Below, in pieces: positions 45,515 through 53,925 of a stretch of DNA of 62,318 nucleotides. Origin of the DNA: an uncultured Verrucomicrobiota bacterium (GTDB taxonomy: Bacteria; Verrucomicrobiota; Verrucomicrobiia; Limisphaerales; UBA9464). The DNA lies in the NCBI GenBank assembly GCA_903916195.1, contig CAIWVP010000081.1, positions 1 through 62,318 of the forward strand. Direction: 5' to 3'. The position numbers were made by a program, and so were the translations under genes. The stretch's first letter is position 1, and the number at the start of each line of letters is the position of its first letter. The notes beneath the pieces were generated by a model. That model was not told where the DNA came from and ran no database searches. It saw only the letters and a list, made by a program, of their open reading frames with translations.

Positions 45515-47776
45515 TCAGTCGAGGCGCACGAGCGCCGTCGCGGCGGACGACGGGTCGGCTCGTTCTTCGAGCGAGGCCACGATATCCGCGGCACGGCGCA
45601 CCGCCTTGCCGTTGAAGACCTCGCGCCCGTTCGCGCGGACCACCAGCGGGCGGTCGAGGTCGAGCAACCGGTCGGAGAGCCGCAGGACCATCCCCGACGG
45701 CACCTCGCCTTCGAGCGTGATCGTGTGGTCGTCGACACGGGCGACGGTCTTCTGGCGGTCCTTGACCGGGATCTCGCCGGGGATCTGCAGCCAGTAGAAG
45801 CGGTGGTGGACGACGTCGTCCTGCTGCCACACCACTTTCTTCGGCCACGGGTCGCGATGGAACTTCGCCATCCACGGCAACGCCTCGGCGTCCTGCTTCT
45901 TCATCCAGTGGCCGAGGCCCGGATAGATCCGCGCGAAGTGCACGTACCCGCCCGGATCCGCTTGCGCCAAGCTGTCGAGATCCGCGGCACGGCTCGCGGC
46001 GATCTTGTTGCGGTTGTAGGCCGCGTCGTCACCGCCCATGAAGAGCGCGAACGGAAGGTCGCGCAGGCCGAGCAGCGAGGCCTCGTTGGGATGCCCCGCC
46101 ATCATCGCCGCGGCGGCGAAGCGGTCCGCCATGCGCGGAGCGAGCTGCCAGACGCCGTCCCCGCCGGCCGAATAGCCCATGAGATAGACCTTGTCCGGAT
46201 CGACACCCGCCAAGGCGACGTGGTCGTCGATCAGGCGCTGGAAGAGCGGGTCGATGTGGCCTTCGTGCCAGAGGTTCCACGTGTCGGTCGGCGCGCGCGG
46301 CGCGATGTAGATGCCCTCGGCCGGTTCGTAGAGACGCGATTGGTTGGTCCACTGCTGGTCGTTCACCGAAGCAGGGGCGTTGCCGCCGCCGTGCATGGAG
46401 ATCCACAGGCTCCGGCCGTTGGTCGGCGCGTCGCCGAAGGTCTTCGCCATCCACTTCAGCGTTTTGTCGCCGATGGTCAGGGCTTTCTTGTCCATCTCCT
46501 CGCGACGTCCGATGGCGAGCCGGGCCAGGCGGTCGGCGGTGATCAGATCGATGGCGCGCGCGGCCTCGGAGCGGGTCAGGGGAGCGCGCAGGGCAGGGGC
46601 GTCGGCCTTGCGCTCGTCCGGCGCGAGCTCGAGCCATTCCTCGATCGCGGCTTGGGCGGAAGTCACGGGCGCGAGGTCGGACCAGACGGCGTCGACCGTG
46701 GGATCCCCCTTGGTGAGCGCGTTGAAAGGCATCTCGCGGATCTCTTCGCCGCGCGTGAAGCGCAGCCATCCGCGCGTGCCCGGCGCCAGGCCGAAGCGCG
46801 GCATGTCGTTCAGGTCGGCCGTGCCCGTCCTGGTGTCGGCCGCGGCGCAGGCGCGGCGGACGCCGTCGAGCACGCAGACCTTGGCGGCGAGGCGGGTGCC
46901 GCCGCGGGAATCCCAGAGCCGCACGCCGAGTCTCGCGAGGGTCCCCTCGGCCGCCTTGGCCCCGGGTTTCGCGTAGCGCGCGGTGACGTTGACGGCGGCG
47001 ACCTCCTCACTTTTGCCGGCCCAGACCATCGGGAAGCCGAGGCCGTCCCGCTTCCAAGAGGTGGCGTAGATCGCATGGCGCGGGACGTCGGCCTTGGCCT
47101 GCGCCGCATCGCCGGTGAACCAGCCGCGGTCGAGCCCCGCCGCATCCGGTTCGTCCGCGCCGGTGAAGTGCCAATCGCCATCCCAGATCTCGACCCAGGT
47201 GTGGTTGCCGCGCTCGTTCGCCCACAACGGCGTGCCGACGGCGCGGGCCGGGATGCCGACCGACCGGCACGCATCGACGAGGAGGATGGAGAGCCCGGTG
47301 CAGGTGGCCTTGCCGGATTCCATGGATTCCTTGGGGCTCTGGTTCGGGCGCTTGCGTCCGGTGTTGTAGTGGACCTTCACGAGGTTGAAGAGCTGGCGGT
47401 TGAGCGCCTGGGCGGCGTCCGAGGCGGACTTGGCGTCCTTCACGATGGCGCGGGAACGGTTTATCAAGTCGGCGCGCCAAGCATCCCGCGGTTCGTCGAA
47501 GACGGCATAGGGCAGCACGTCGTTGAGGAAGATGTCCTCGGGCACCTTCGCGGCCCAGGGGAACTCGGCGCGCGCCTGGAGGGCGAGGTCGAGGTTCTCG
47601 CCGAGGAACTCCGCGGAAAGCCCGGCGCGGTCCTTCGCGGGCATGTTCTCGACGAGGAACCGGGCAGCCTTGGCCCCGGCATCGCCGTGCTTGGCGGCCG
47701 CGGCCGCGAGGAAGTCGTCCACCGGCGCGCCGAGCGCGATGCAGGCGGTGGCGAACGCGAGGAGAAGGGGGCGCAT
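45515..47776 (-). CDS. Exported transglutaminase-like / alpha-beta hydrolase fusion protein
   Basis: A 753-residue protein with a signal peptide (MRPLLLAFATACIALGA). The N-terminal half is a transglutaminase-like domain: SGKATCTGLSILLVDACRSVGIPARAV (Cys159), NHTWVEIW (His192) and WHFTGADEP (Asp208) form the triad. A central region of unknown type (about 270-370) follows. The C-terminal half is an alpha/beta-hydrolase: SLWISMHGGGNAP, VYLMGYSAGGDGVW (nucleophile Ser in GYSAGG), and LPFALFMGGDDAAYNRNK, YPGLGHWM (His). Both domains look catalytically complete. Substrate unknown; a peptide or ester in the periplasm is plausible. The upstream open frame to 47893 is not part of it. Confidence 0.8.
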   Translation of the reverse strand: MRPLLLAFATACIALGAPVDDFLAAAAAKHGDAGAKAARFLVENMPAKDRAGLSAEFLGENLDLALQARAEFPWAAKVPEDIFLNDVLPYAVFDEPRDAWRADLINRSRAIVKDAKSASDAAQALNRQLFNLVKVHYNTGRKRPNQSPKESMESGKATCTGLSILLVDACRSVGIPARAVGTPLWANERGNHTWVEIWDGDWHFTGADEPDAAGLDRGWFTGDAAQAKADVPRHAIYATSWKRDGLGFPMVWAGKSEEVAAVNVTARYAKPGAKAAEGTLARLGVRLWDSRGGTRLAAKVCVLDGVRRACAAADTRTGTADLNDMPRFGLAPGTRGWLRFTRGEEIREMPFNALTKGDPTVDAVWSDLAPVTSAQAAIEEWLELAPDERKADAPALRAPLTRSEAARAIDLITADRLARLAIGRREEMDKKALTIGDKTLKWMAKTFGDAPTNGRSLWISMHGGGNAPASVNDQQWTNQSRLYEPAEGIYIAPRAPTDTWNLWHEGHIDPLFQRLIDDHVALAGVDPDKVYLMGYSAGGDGVWQLAPRMADRFAAAAMMAGHPNEASLLGLRDLPFALFMGGDDAAYNRNKIAASRAADLDSLAQADPGGYVHFARIYPGLGHWMKKQDAEALPWMAKFHRDPWPKKVVWQQDDVVHHRFYWLQIPGEIPVKDRQKTVARVDDHTITLEGEVPSGMVLRLSDRLLDLDRPLVVRANGREVFNGKAVRRAADIVASLEERADPSSAATALVRLD

Positions 47777-47946
47777 GGGCCGACCGTGACAAACGTCCGC
47801 CGCGCAGCAACCGGCAAAATACAGGGACACGCCGGAGATCGCCCGCAGGGAGGGCCGAAGGCGGGCGCGGAACCAATCGCGAAGATGCTCCACGCGCCGG
47901 CACCGCTACGGCCACTTCCCGGCACCTCCGGCGCGGCCGGGCCAAG

Positions 47947-49185
47947 TCACTTGCCCTTCACGTCGAAGCAGTAGAGCAGCTCCTGGTCGCGGAGGTAGAG
48001 GCGCCCGCCCACGACGACGGGATGCGGCCAGATCCCGCCTTGCGGGTTCCGCTGCGTGCTCAGCGGGTCGAGCTTGAAGCGACCGTGCTCCGTCCAGCCC
48101 TTGGGCGACGCCTCGATCAGCGCGACTTCGCCGGATTTCTCGTCGAGGCAGTACAGCATGCCGTCGGCGTAGTGGATCGCGCCCTTGCCGAAGCCTTTGT
48201 GGCTCCAGATCTCCTTGCCGGTCATCAGATCCTGGCAGACCCAGCCGTTGCCGTCCGAATGGCCGTAGATGTTCCCGTCGACCCGCACCACGCCGCCGTG
48301 ATGGTTCTTCATCACCTTGTTGTTCTCGTAGACGGTCTCGACCGAGTTCCCGTCGCCGGCGATCTTCACCAGCTTGCAGCCCACGCCGTAGCCCGACGTG
48401 GCGTACACGTGGCCGGCGTGCGGGATGACCGTGGGGATGACCGCGACGCGACCGGGGAACTCGGAACGCCAGAGCACTTTCCCGGTCGCCGGATCGACGC
48501 CGAAGAACTGCTTGGTCACCAGTTGCACGACCTGCGGCTTGCCGGCCTGCTGGAAGAGCACGGGCGACGAGTACTGCGCCTCGTCGGTCAGGTCTTTCGT
48601 GCGCCAGACGACGTCGCCGGTGAGCTTGTCGAGCGCGGCCATCGTCCCCTGCGGGCCGCCGGGCGTGCAGAGCAGGTTGCCTCCGACCACGAGCGGCGAT
48701 TCGGTATAGCCCCAGCCTTGGAGCTTCCCGCCGAGGTCGGTGATGAGCGACTTCTGCCAGCGGACCTTGCCATCCTGGGTTGCCGCGCAGATGAGCAGGC
48801 CGTTGCCGCCGACGGCGTAGACGCGATCGCCGTCCACGGTGGGCGTCATGCGCGGGCCGTCGCCCCAGCCGTTCGGATATCGGGACCCGGCAGGAGCGGA
48901 CCACTCCTCCTTGCCGGTCGCGATGTCGATGGCGATGAGCAACTCCTGCTCGCCGCGCAAACCCATGGTGTAGAGGCGGCCGTCGGCGATCGAGAAGCCC
49001 GCGTAGCCGAGGCCGGCGTCCTTGAAGAGCCACACCTGTGCCGGTCCGCCGGCGGGCCAGGTCTTCAGGAGCCCGGTGTCGGGCGAATGGTCATCGCGGG
49101 CGGCGCCGCGCCATTGGGGCCAATCGGCCGCGCACAAGGAGGAGCAACCGACCAGGAGTGCACAGAGGAGGGCAGGGGTCTTCAT
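47947..49185 (-). CDS. PQQ-binding-like beta-propeller repeat protein
   Basis: A 412-residue exported protein with a signal peptide (MKTPALLCALLVGCSSLCA) directly before ADWPQWRGAARDDHSPDTGLLKTWPAGGP, the opening of the large planctomycete and verrucomicrobial PQQ-like propeller family. Blades carry the A-x-D-x-x-TGK-x-x-W docking pattern (IAIDIATGKEEW, LDKLTGDVVW, VDPATGKVLW, CQDLMTGKEIWSH). No catalytic residues of quinoprotein dehydrogenases are evident, so cofactor binding is uncertain. It is 170 bp upstream of the transglutaminase fusion, and a paralogue lies at 56307-57563. Confidence 0.85.
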   Translation of the reverse strand: MKTPALLCALLVGCSSLCAADWPQWRGAARDDHSPDTGLLKTWPAGGPAQVWLFKDAGLGYAGFSIADGRLYTMGLRGEQELLIAIDIATGKEEWSAPAGSRYPNGWGDGPRMTPTVDGDRVYAVGGNGLLICAATQDGKVRWQKSLITDLGGKLQGWGYTESPLVVGGNLLCTPGGPQGTMAALDKLTGDVVWRTKDLTDEAQYSSPVLFQQAGKPQVVQLVTKQFFGVDPATGKVLWRSEFPGRVAVIPTVIPHAGHVYATSGYGVGCKLVKIAGDGNSVETVYENNKVMKNHHGGVVRVDGNIYGHSDGNGWVCQDLMTGKEIWSHKGFGKGAIHYADGMLYCLDEKSGEVALIEASPKGWTEHGRFKLDPLSTQRNPQGGIWPHPVVVGGRLYLRDQELLYCFDVKGK

Positions 49186-49304
49186 CAGATGGGGAGTTTC
49201 GGGTTCGCGGGCAATCTGCTGACGGCGTGGCGGTCGGATTCTTCAAACGGGCAAAGTCACCCGACGCCTCGCAGGCCGGCGCGTCGGAGTCTCGGCCGAA
49301 GGAT

Positions 49305-50060
49305 TCACGGCGCAAGCCGGCGATAGAAGGTCGTCGGCTTCGGTTCGGGCTCGGTGGGCGACCAGATGCGGATGTTGTCCACCTTGCCGGTGTCGTCGAA
49401 CGACCCGAAGCCGATGTAGCCGGTGCCGAACCGCTTGTCCTCGGCGACCATGATGGGCGTCTTCATGTCGTCGAAGAACACCTTCACCGTGCCGTCGCCC
49501 GCGCGGCGCTCCAATCGGACGTGGTGCCACACACCGAGGCCCCAATTTGCTCCGGTCGTGGTCCGGTTCGCGAACTTCAGCCGTGGCGCGCCGTCCACCG
49601 CGAAGACGTTGTGGGCATGGTCGTCGCCCTTGGTGGCGATGTGCGCGTAGTAGAAATGAGACGGGTCCTGCACGCCGAAGAAGAGGCACATGTCGCGGTG
49701 CCCGTACTCCTTGCCCGTCTGGATGAGGTCGGCCTCGAGCACGAAGTCGCCGAAGACGCGGTCCGCGATGAGCGCGATGTTGAGGGGCGAGCGGAAGGCC
49801 GGCTCGTAGCGGCTCTGCTGCGCGAGTTCGAGCGCATGGCTGTTCCCGTCGGCCGAGAACTTCCACGCCGCCGGGTCCGTCATGGCGAAGCTGCGCAACG
49901 CGTCCGCGGAATCGAAATGTTGCTCGTGGACGAGCTTGTATCTGGCCGGGAGCGGCGCGGCGGCGGGCAGGTTGGGCTGGTCGGCGACGAGCGTGCCGGA
50001 AGCGGATAGGGCCGCGATGGCCAGACGGGCTCCAGGCCGGGAGAGGAATCGGGGGGTCAT
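49305..50060 (-). CDS. Exported DUF1080-like (3-keto-disaccharide hydrolase/LamG-type) protein
   Basis: A 251-residue secreted protein with signal MTPRFLSRPGARLAIAALSASG. The body is a concanavalin-like jelly roll: YKLVHEQHFDSADALRSFAMTDPAAWKFSADGNSHALEL, FGDFVLEADLIQTGKEYGHRDMCLFFGVQDPSHFYYAHIATKGD, then WHHVRLERRAGDGTVKVFFDD and IGFGSFDDTGKVDNIRIWSP, matching DUF1080-family strand order. Members act on or bind glycans, including 3-keto-sugar conversions. A link to the neighbouring propeller protein is plausible. The substrate is not evident. Confidence 0.75.
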   Translation of the reverse strand: MTPRFLSRPGARLAIAALSASGTLVADQPNLPAAAPLPARYKLVHEQHFDSADALRSFAMTDPAAWKFSADGNSHALELAQQSRYEPAFRSPLNIALIADRVFGDFVLEADLIQTGKEYGHRDMCLFFGVQDPSHFYYAHIATKGDDHAHNVFAVDGAPRLKFANRTTTGANWGLGVWHHVRLERRAGDGTVKVFFDDMKTPIMVAEDKRFGTGYIGFGSFDDTGKVDNIRIWSPTEPEPKPTTFYRRLAP

Positions 50061-50183
50061 GTGCCGACCGTCCTAATCGCTGCGCGCGGACGAGGCAAGC
50101 GCTCGGACGCAGCCCGACATGCCGGGCGCCGCGCACCACGGCGCTTCCCCCGCGGCGGGGTTCCGCTAGTGTGGCGCCCTCGC

Positions 50184-51095
50184 ATGACCGAATCGCCGAT
50201 CCCATCGCCCGCTCCGCCCGCCCCGCCCGCCGCCTATCGTTCTGGGATGGTCACCGTCGTCGGCCGCACCAACGTCGGCAAATCCACGCTCATCAACGCG
50301 CTGGTCGGCAGCAAGATCTCCATCGTCACCCCGCGTCCTCAGACCACCCGGCACCCGGTCCACGGCATCGTCCATCGCCCGGGCGGCCAGGTGATCTTCG
50401 TGGACACCCCGGGGTTCTTCCAGACGCACAAGAGCTCCTTGGTCGACTCGTTGCACCAGCGCGCGGAGCAGGCGATGCGGGGCATCGACGTCATCCTGCA
50501 TGTCGTGGACCCGGCCCGCGATGTCGGTCCCGAGAACGACATGGTCGCCACCGCCGTGAAGCGCGTGCGCCAACCGCGCATCCTGTGCATCGGCAAGTCC
50601 GACCTGCCCGAGCGGCCTTTCCGCGATGCCTGGCTCCGTTGCGGCGCCGAGGAGTACGACGCCGTGGTCGAGGCCTCGGGCCTGACCGGTGAAGGCTGCG
50701 AGGCGCTGATCGAGGTGTTGCTCGCGCGGATGCCCTTCGGGCCGCAGCTCTATCCGGACGACCAGGTCACCAACACGACGCTCGATTTCCGCGTCGCGGA
50801 GATGATCCGGGAGAAGGTCTATCTCTACACCGGCGAAGAGGTGCCCTACCGCACGCAGGTCGAGGTCGACATCGTCGAGGAGAAGACCGACGCCGAGGGC
50901 AAGCCGGTGCTCCACGTGACCGCCGCCATCGTCACGCCCAACGACCGCTATCAGCGCATGCTCATCGGCGTGGGCGCGCGCAAGGTGAAACAGATCCGCA
51001 TGGCCGCCCAGCGCGAGATCCGCCAGCAACTCGGGAAGAAGGTCGCGCTGGAACTCGACGTGATCGTGGACCGCGAGATGGAAGACCAGCGCTGA
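50184..51095 (+). CDS. era: Era-like GTPase (divergent)
   Basis: A 303-residue GTPase for 30S ribosome assembly. G1 is GRTNVGKST (27-35), G2 TTRHPVHGI, and G3 VDTPGFF. G4 reads GKSD (137-140) instead of NKxD, and G5 is the weak ASGLTGEG. The C-terminal KH domain is recognisable (LHVTAAIVTPNDRYQRMLIGVGARKVKQIRMAAQREIRQQLGKKVALELDVIV), but the GxxG loop reads GVGA. The overall order GTPase-KH and the LFxD-like FGPQLYPDDQVTN linker identify Era. The altered G4 and KH loop suggest changed nucleotide or RNA contacts. ATG start after a short Pro/Ala-rich N-terminus. Confidence 0.87.
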   Translation: MTESPIPSPAPPAPPAAYRSGMVTVVGRTNVGKSTLINALVGSKISIVTPRPQTTRHPVHGIVHRPGGQVIFVDTPGFFQTHKSSLVDSLHQRAEQAMRGIDVILHVVDPARDVGPENDMVATAVKRVRQPRILCIGKSDLPERPFRDAWLRCGAEEYDAVVEASGLTGEGCEALIEVLLARMPFGPQLYPDDQVTNTTLDFRVAEMIREKVYLYTGEEVPYRTQVEVDIVEEKTDAEGKPVLHVTAAIVTPNDRYQRMLIGVGARKVKQIRMAAQREIRQQLGKKVALELDVIVDREMEDQR

Positions 51096-51113
51096 TCCGC
51101 GGGCCGCGCCCGA

Positions 51114-51347
51114 TCAATGGGAATGCGGTTTGCCCGTGCCGCACATGCCGCAGGAGCTGGGCACGCCGGAGCAGCCGGCGTTGTCCGCGGCACCGCCGCC
51201 CGGGATGCTCGCCGCGAAGGTGGAGAACTTCTTGGAGAGCTTGGCGGAACCGCACCCGGGGCAGGGCGTGCCTTCCCAATGGCTCGAGCGCACCAGCACC
51301 TCGCTGTCGCTTCCGCAGTCGTCGCAATGGAACTCGTAGATCGGCAT
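51114..51347 (-). CDS. FmdB-family zinc ribbon protein
   Basis: A 77-residue protein. MPIYEFHCDDCGSDSEVLVRSS and CPGCGSAKLSKKFSTFAAS give the two CxxC pairs of the FmdB (CxxC_CXXC_SSSS) ribbon. The C-terminus has further cysteines and histidines (CGMCGTGKPHSH), which may bind metal. Once proposed as regulators of formamidase; the function is not established. It is convergent with era, 18 bp apart. Confidence 0.85.
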   Translation of the reverse strand: MPIYEFHCDDCGSDSEVLVRSSHWEGTPCPGCGSAKLSKKFSTFAASIPGGGAADNAGCSGVPSSCGMCGTGKPHSH

Positions 51348-51439
51348 GGGCGGGAGGTTAGCGGGTGCCCGTGTCCTCGCAAAGCCCCGCATCGGCAGGA
51401 CGTGGGACGTGGGACGCGAGAAGGACGATCGGTCCCGCG

Positions 51440-52381
51440 TCAGAACTTCTCGGGCACGCCTTCTTCGAGCACGCGCAGATGTTGGGTGAGGCGTTGCGCC
51501 TCGGCGAGCTCGCGCAGCCAGCGCTCCGGTTCGTCCATCGCCTCGAAGCTCAGCTTGAAGGTGCCGAAGTGCATCGGCACGAGCCATTCGGCGCCGAGGT
51601 CGCGGAAGGCCTTCACCGCTTCGTCGGGACCCATGTGCGTGTGACGGAACGAATCGGGGAAGTAGGCACCGATGGGCAACAGCGCGATCTCGGGACGCAT
51701 CCGTTGGCCGATCTCCTCGAAGCCTTCGAAATAGCCGGAATCGCCGGCGTGGTAGACGCGGCGCCCGTGGTGTTCGAGCACGAAGCCGCCCCAGCCGCGG
51801 TGGGCGTCGCGGAGCGTGCGCGCGCCCCAGTGCTTGCCCGGCACGAGCGTCACCTTCCAATCGCCGTGCCCGAAGGTCTCCCACCACTGCAACTCGACGA
51901 TGCGCTCGAAGCCGAGCCGCTTCGCCAGCGACCCGCAGCCCCACGGCATGACCGCGATCTTGGGCGACGGCAGCTTGCGCAGGCTCGGCTTGTGGAAGTG
52001 GTCGAAGTGGGCGTGCGTGAGCAGCACCAGATCGATCGGAGGCAGGTCCTTCACGCTCAGGCCGGGCCGCTTGAGCCGCTTCAGCAGGAAGAGCCAGTTC
52101 GCGAAGTTCGGGTCGATGATGACGTTGAGGTCGGGGAACTGGAGCAGGAACGACGCGTGGCCGATCCAGGTCAGCGCGAGCTCGGAGTCCTTCAGCACCG
52201 GGAAGCTCGGCACCTTCGTCGAACCGCTGCGCGGGGTGAAGAACGCCTTCCACACCATCTCGCGGAAGAACGTGCGCGGGTTGAAATGGTTGCTCGGCGT
52301 GAGCTCCTTGAACGACCGAGGGATCCGTCGTCGGGCAGGCCGCCCGGGTTCGGGGAGCGGAGTTCCGGGACGATGGCTCAC
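51440..52381 (-). CDS. MBL-fold metallo-hydrolase (UlaG/NAPE-PLD-like)
   Basis: A 313-residue metallo-beta-lactamase-fold hydrolase. LALTWIGHASFLLQFPDLNVIIDPNF opens the fold, LLTHAHFDHFHKPSL is the HxHxDH metal motif, WWETFGHGDWKVTLVPGKHWGAR and YHAGDSGYFEGF (metal Asp and Gly) follow, and MHFGTFKLSFE ends it. This pattern is typical of NAPE-PLD/RomA-like and UlaG-like phosphodiesterases and lactonases. No ATG fits; the GTG at 52381 (VSHRPGTPL) is the likely start. The longer open frame overlaps the transposase remnant and cannot be genuine. Confidence 0.82.
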   Translation of the reverse strand: MSHRPGTPLPEPGRPARRRIPRSFKELTPSNHFNPRTFFREMVWKAFFTPRSGSTKVPSFPVLKDSELALTWIGHASFLLQFPDLNVIIDPNFANWLFLLKRLKRPGLSVKDLPPIDLVLLTHAHFDHFHKPSLRKLPSPKIAVMPWGCGSLAKRLGFERIVELQWWETFGHGDWKVTLVPGKHWGARTLRDAHRGWGGFVLEHHGRRVYHAGDSGYFEGFEEIGQRMRPEIALLPIGAYFPDSFRHTHMGPDEAVKAFRDLGAEWLVPMHFGTFKLSFEAMDEPERWLRELAEAQRLTQHLRVLEEGVPEKF

Positions 52382-52659
52382 GGCCGGACTATGGGGGTTC
52401 CCGCGGGCCCTGCAAAGGTGGCCGACACTTTTCCCGAGAGGTGCCGAGACCGCATGGGTCGGCAAGATCGGCGAAAAGACGCGGCCGTCCCGGGGAAGAG
52501 CTTGCGCCAGGCGAAGAGCAGTCCTTCGCCCAGACCGAGTTCCTTGGAGACGACCGCCGCCGACTTGCCGCTGGCCAGCCACTTGCGGACGGCCTCGCGC
52601 TTGAAGGTTGGGTCGAACTTGCGGCGGGTCCCGGGAGGAGATTCTTTGATGCGATCCAC
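52378..52659 (-). pseudogene. IS3-type transposase OrfA remnant
   Basis: A 93-residue frame. Residues 11-55 (RRKFDPTFKREAVRKWLASGKSAAVVSKELGLGEGLLFAWRKLF) are the HTH_Tnp_1 domain of IS3-family OrfA proteins. After that the sequence loses similarity and no OrfB (rve integrase) is present. The frame overlaps the start of the MBL-fold gene by 4 bp. It lies within 52416-52867, bounded by related 15-bp inverted repeats, so it is a decayed insertion sequence. Confidence 0.75.
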
Positions 52660-52867
52660 GGTGCTCGATTCCCCTTCCTCACCGTCCGAGAAATCGAAGC
52701 AACCTCAGGGGCCGCGCGGCAGCGCGGCCCCTACCTACGATGGTAGGGACGGGCTGCCGCCCGTCCGTGATTTCTCCCCGCGTCGGCGGGATCGGCAGCG
52801 CGCCGAAGTGAGCCGCAGCCACACGGAGCACTACTCCCCGCCGCTTCCGTCGAAGTGTCCGCCACTT
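52416..52867. mobile_element. Truncated insertion-sequence remnant with inverted-repeat ends
   Basis: AGGTGGCCGACACTT (52416-52430) and the reverse complement of 52853-52867 (AAGTGGCGGACACTT) agree at 13 of 15 positions. The 452-bp segment contains most of the OrfA remnant. It also carries two hairpins: GGGGCCGCGC-ggca-GCGCGGCCCC at 52708-52731 and GGACGGGC-tgcc-GCCCGTCC at 52747-52766. OrfB is absent, so it is not autonomous. Confidence 0.55.
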
Positions 52868-52918
52868 CCAATCACAACCCCGCGGACCGGCAGCCATCGT
52901 TCCTTGGGGGCTCCAAAG

Positions 52919-52950
52919 AAAAAAGCCCGGTTCCAATGAAGGAACCGGGC
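52919..52950 (-). terminator. Intrinsic terminator of the tRNA-Gly gene
   Basis: On the minus strand, GCCCGGTTCC-ttcatt-GGAACCGGGC followed by six T, starting 10 bp after the tRNA CCA end. Confidence 0.95.
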
Positions 52951-52959
52951 AGGATAAAC

Positions 52960-53036
52960 TGGAGCGAGTGAAGGGATTCGAACCCTCGACATTCACCTTG
53001 GCAAGGTGACGCTCTACCAGGCTGAGCTACACTCGC
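52960..53036 (-). tRNA. tRNA-Gly (GCC)
   Basis: On the minus strand it begins GCGAGTG and ends CACTCGC-T-CCA, giving a 7-bp acceptor stem with CCA encoded. The D arm TAGCTCAGCCTGGTAGAGC and the T arm GAGGGTTCGAATCCCTT are standard. The anticodon stem-loop ACCTTGCCAAGGT has anticodon GCC. It has its own terminator, and an IS remnant lies just beyond it. Confidence 0.97.
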
Positions 53037-53145
53037 AATCGCCGAAGCGGGGCTCTAAATGCGAGAACGGCGGGGTGATTGCAAGCGATGTTTTTGTTCG
53101 GGACCAAAATTCGTCACCTCAGCCCCTACTGTCGACGCCTTCCGG

Positions 53146-53925
53146 CTAGACCCAACCGTTCCAACGGTAGAGGAGCCAGCCGACCTGTTCGTGCGCCCAG
53201 TAGCCGATGAGATCGAAGCCCCGGCTTCGCGGGACGACCCTCCACGAGTCCTTGCCGTCCAAGCCATCGAGGCCGAGGAATTCCGCGCCGGCGGGCATGA
53301 CGTCCAGTCCGGCCTTCCGGAAGACGGCTTCGGCGCGGGCCAAGTGGTAGCCGGAGCTGACCAGCAGGATCCGTCGCCAGCCGTGGGCGTCGGCAAGTTG
53401 TGCGGTCCGCTGGGCTTCTTCCCGCGTGTTCGCGCAGACGCCGAGCAGGTGCAGCTCGCCGACCGGCAGATGCCAGGAGCGGGCCCAAGCGGTGATCAGC
53501 TCGGAATCGGGCCGGCGCTGGCCGTCGGCTTCGTAGAAGCTGCCTCCGAGCACCAACGCCTTGGCGCGTCCGGTCCGGAGGAATTCGAGCGCGAGCAGGA
53601 TCCGGTCGCCCGCCTCGCCCACCCCGAACCGCAGCGGCGACCGCGTCGTGAAACCGTGCGCGCCGCCGAGCATGACCACGGCATCGGCTTTCTCCGGCCA
53701 ACCGCGGACCCGCGGATCGTAGGGGCGTTCCAGGCCGGCCAAGAGCCGCGCCGGGATCTGCGTCCCGCCGACCACTTGGATGAAGAGGAGCAATGTCCCG
53801 GGGAAGATCGAGGCCTTCCATCGCCGGTGGAAAAGATTCCAGAGGGTCGCTGCGAGCAACGCGGCCCAGATGACCCCGATGGGCTGCGCCAGCGCGCCCA
53901 GAGAATCGTACAACGGTTTCATCAC
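53146..53925 (-). CDS. YdcF-family (DUF218) membrane protein
   Basis: A 259-residue protein with two N-terminal hydrophobic segments (about 12-30 and 42-58), then a DUF218 domain: DAVVMLGGAHGFTTRSPLRFGVGEAGDRILLALEFLR, ALVLGGSF, NTREEAQRTAQLADAHGWRRILLVSSGYHLARAEAVFRKAGLDVMPAGAEF. The Ser-x-x-His-hydrophobic block and the ILLVSS motif are typical (SanA/YdcF/ElyC-like), a family linked to envelope integrity. The exact role is unknown. Confidence 0.84.
   Translation of the reverse strand: MMKPLYDSLGALAQPIGVIWAALLAATLWNLFHRRWKASIFPGTLLLFIQVVGGTQIPARLLAGLERPYDPRVRGWPEKADAVVMLGGAHGFTTRSPLRFGVGEAGDRILLALEFLRTGRAKALVLGGSFYEADGQRRPDSELITAWARSWHLPVGELHLLGVCANTREEAQRTAQLADAHGWRRILLVSSGYHLARAEAVFRKAGLDVMPAGAEFLGLDGLDGKDSWRVVPRSRGFDLIGYWAHEQVGWLLYRWNGWV

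Noticed and set aside
45443-47974. An 843-residue plus-strand open frame opposite the transglutaminase fusion
   Set aside because: Shadow of a gene with two recognisable catalytic domains. The product has no family pattern.
52463-52582. N-terminal extension of the MBL-fold hydrolase to 52582
   Set aside because: The extra residues are antiparallel-frame translation of the transposase remnant and lack similarity; GTG at 52381 is a better start.
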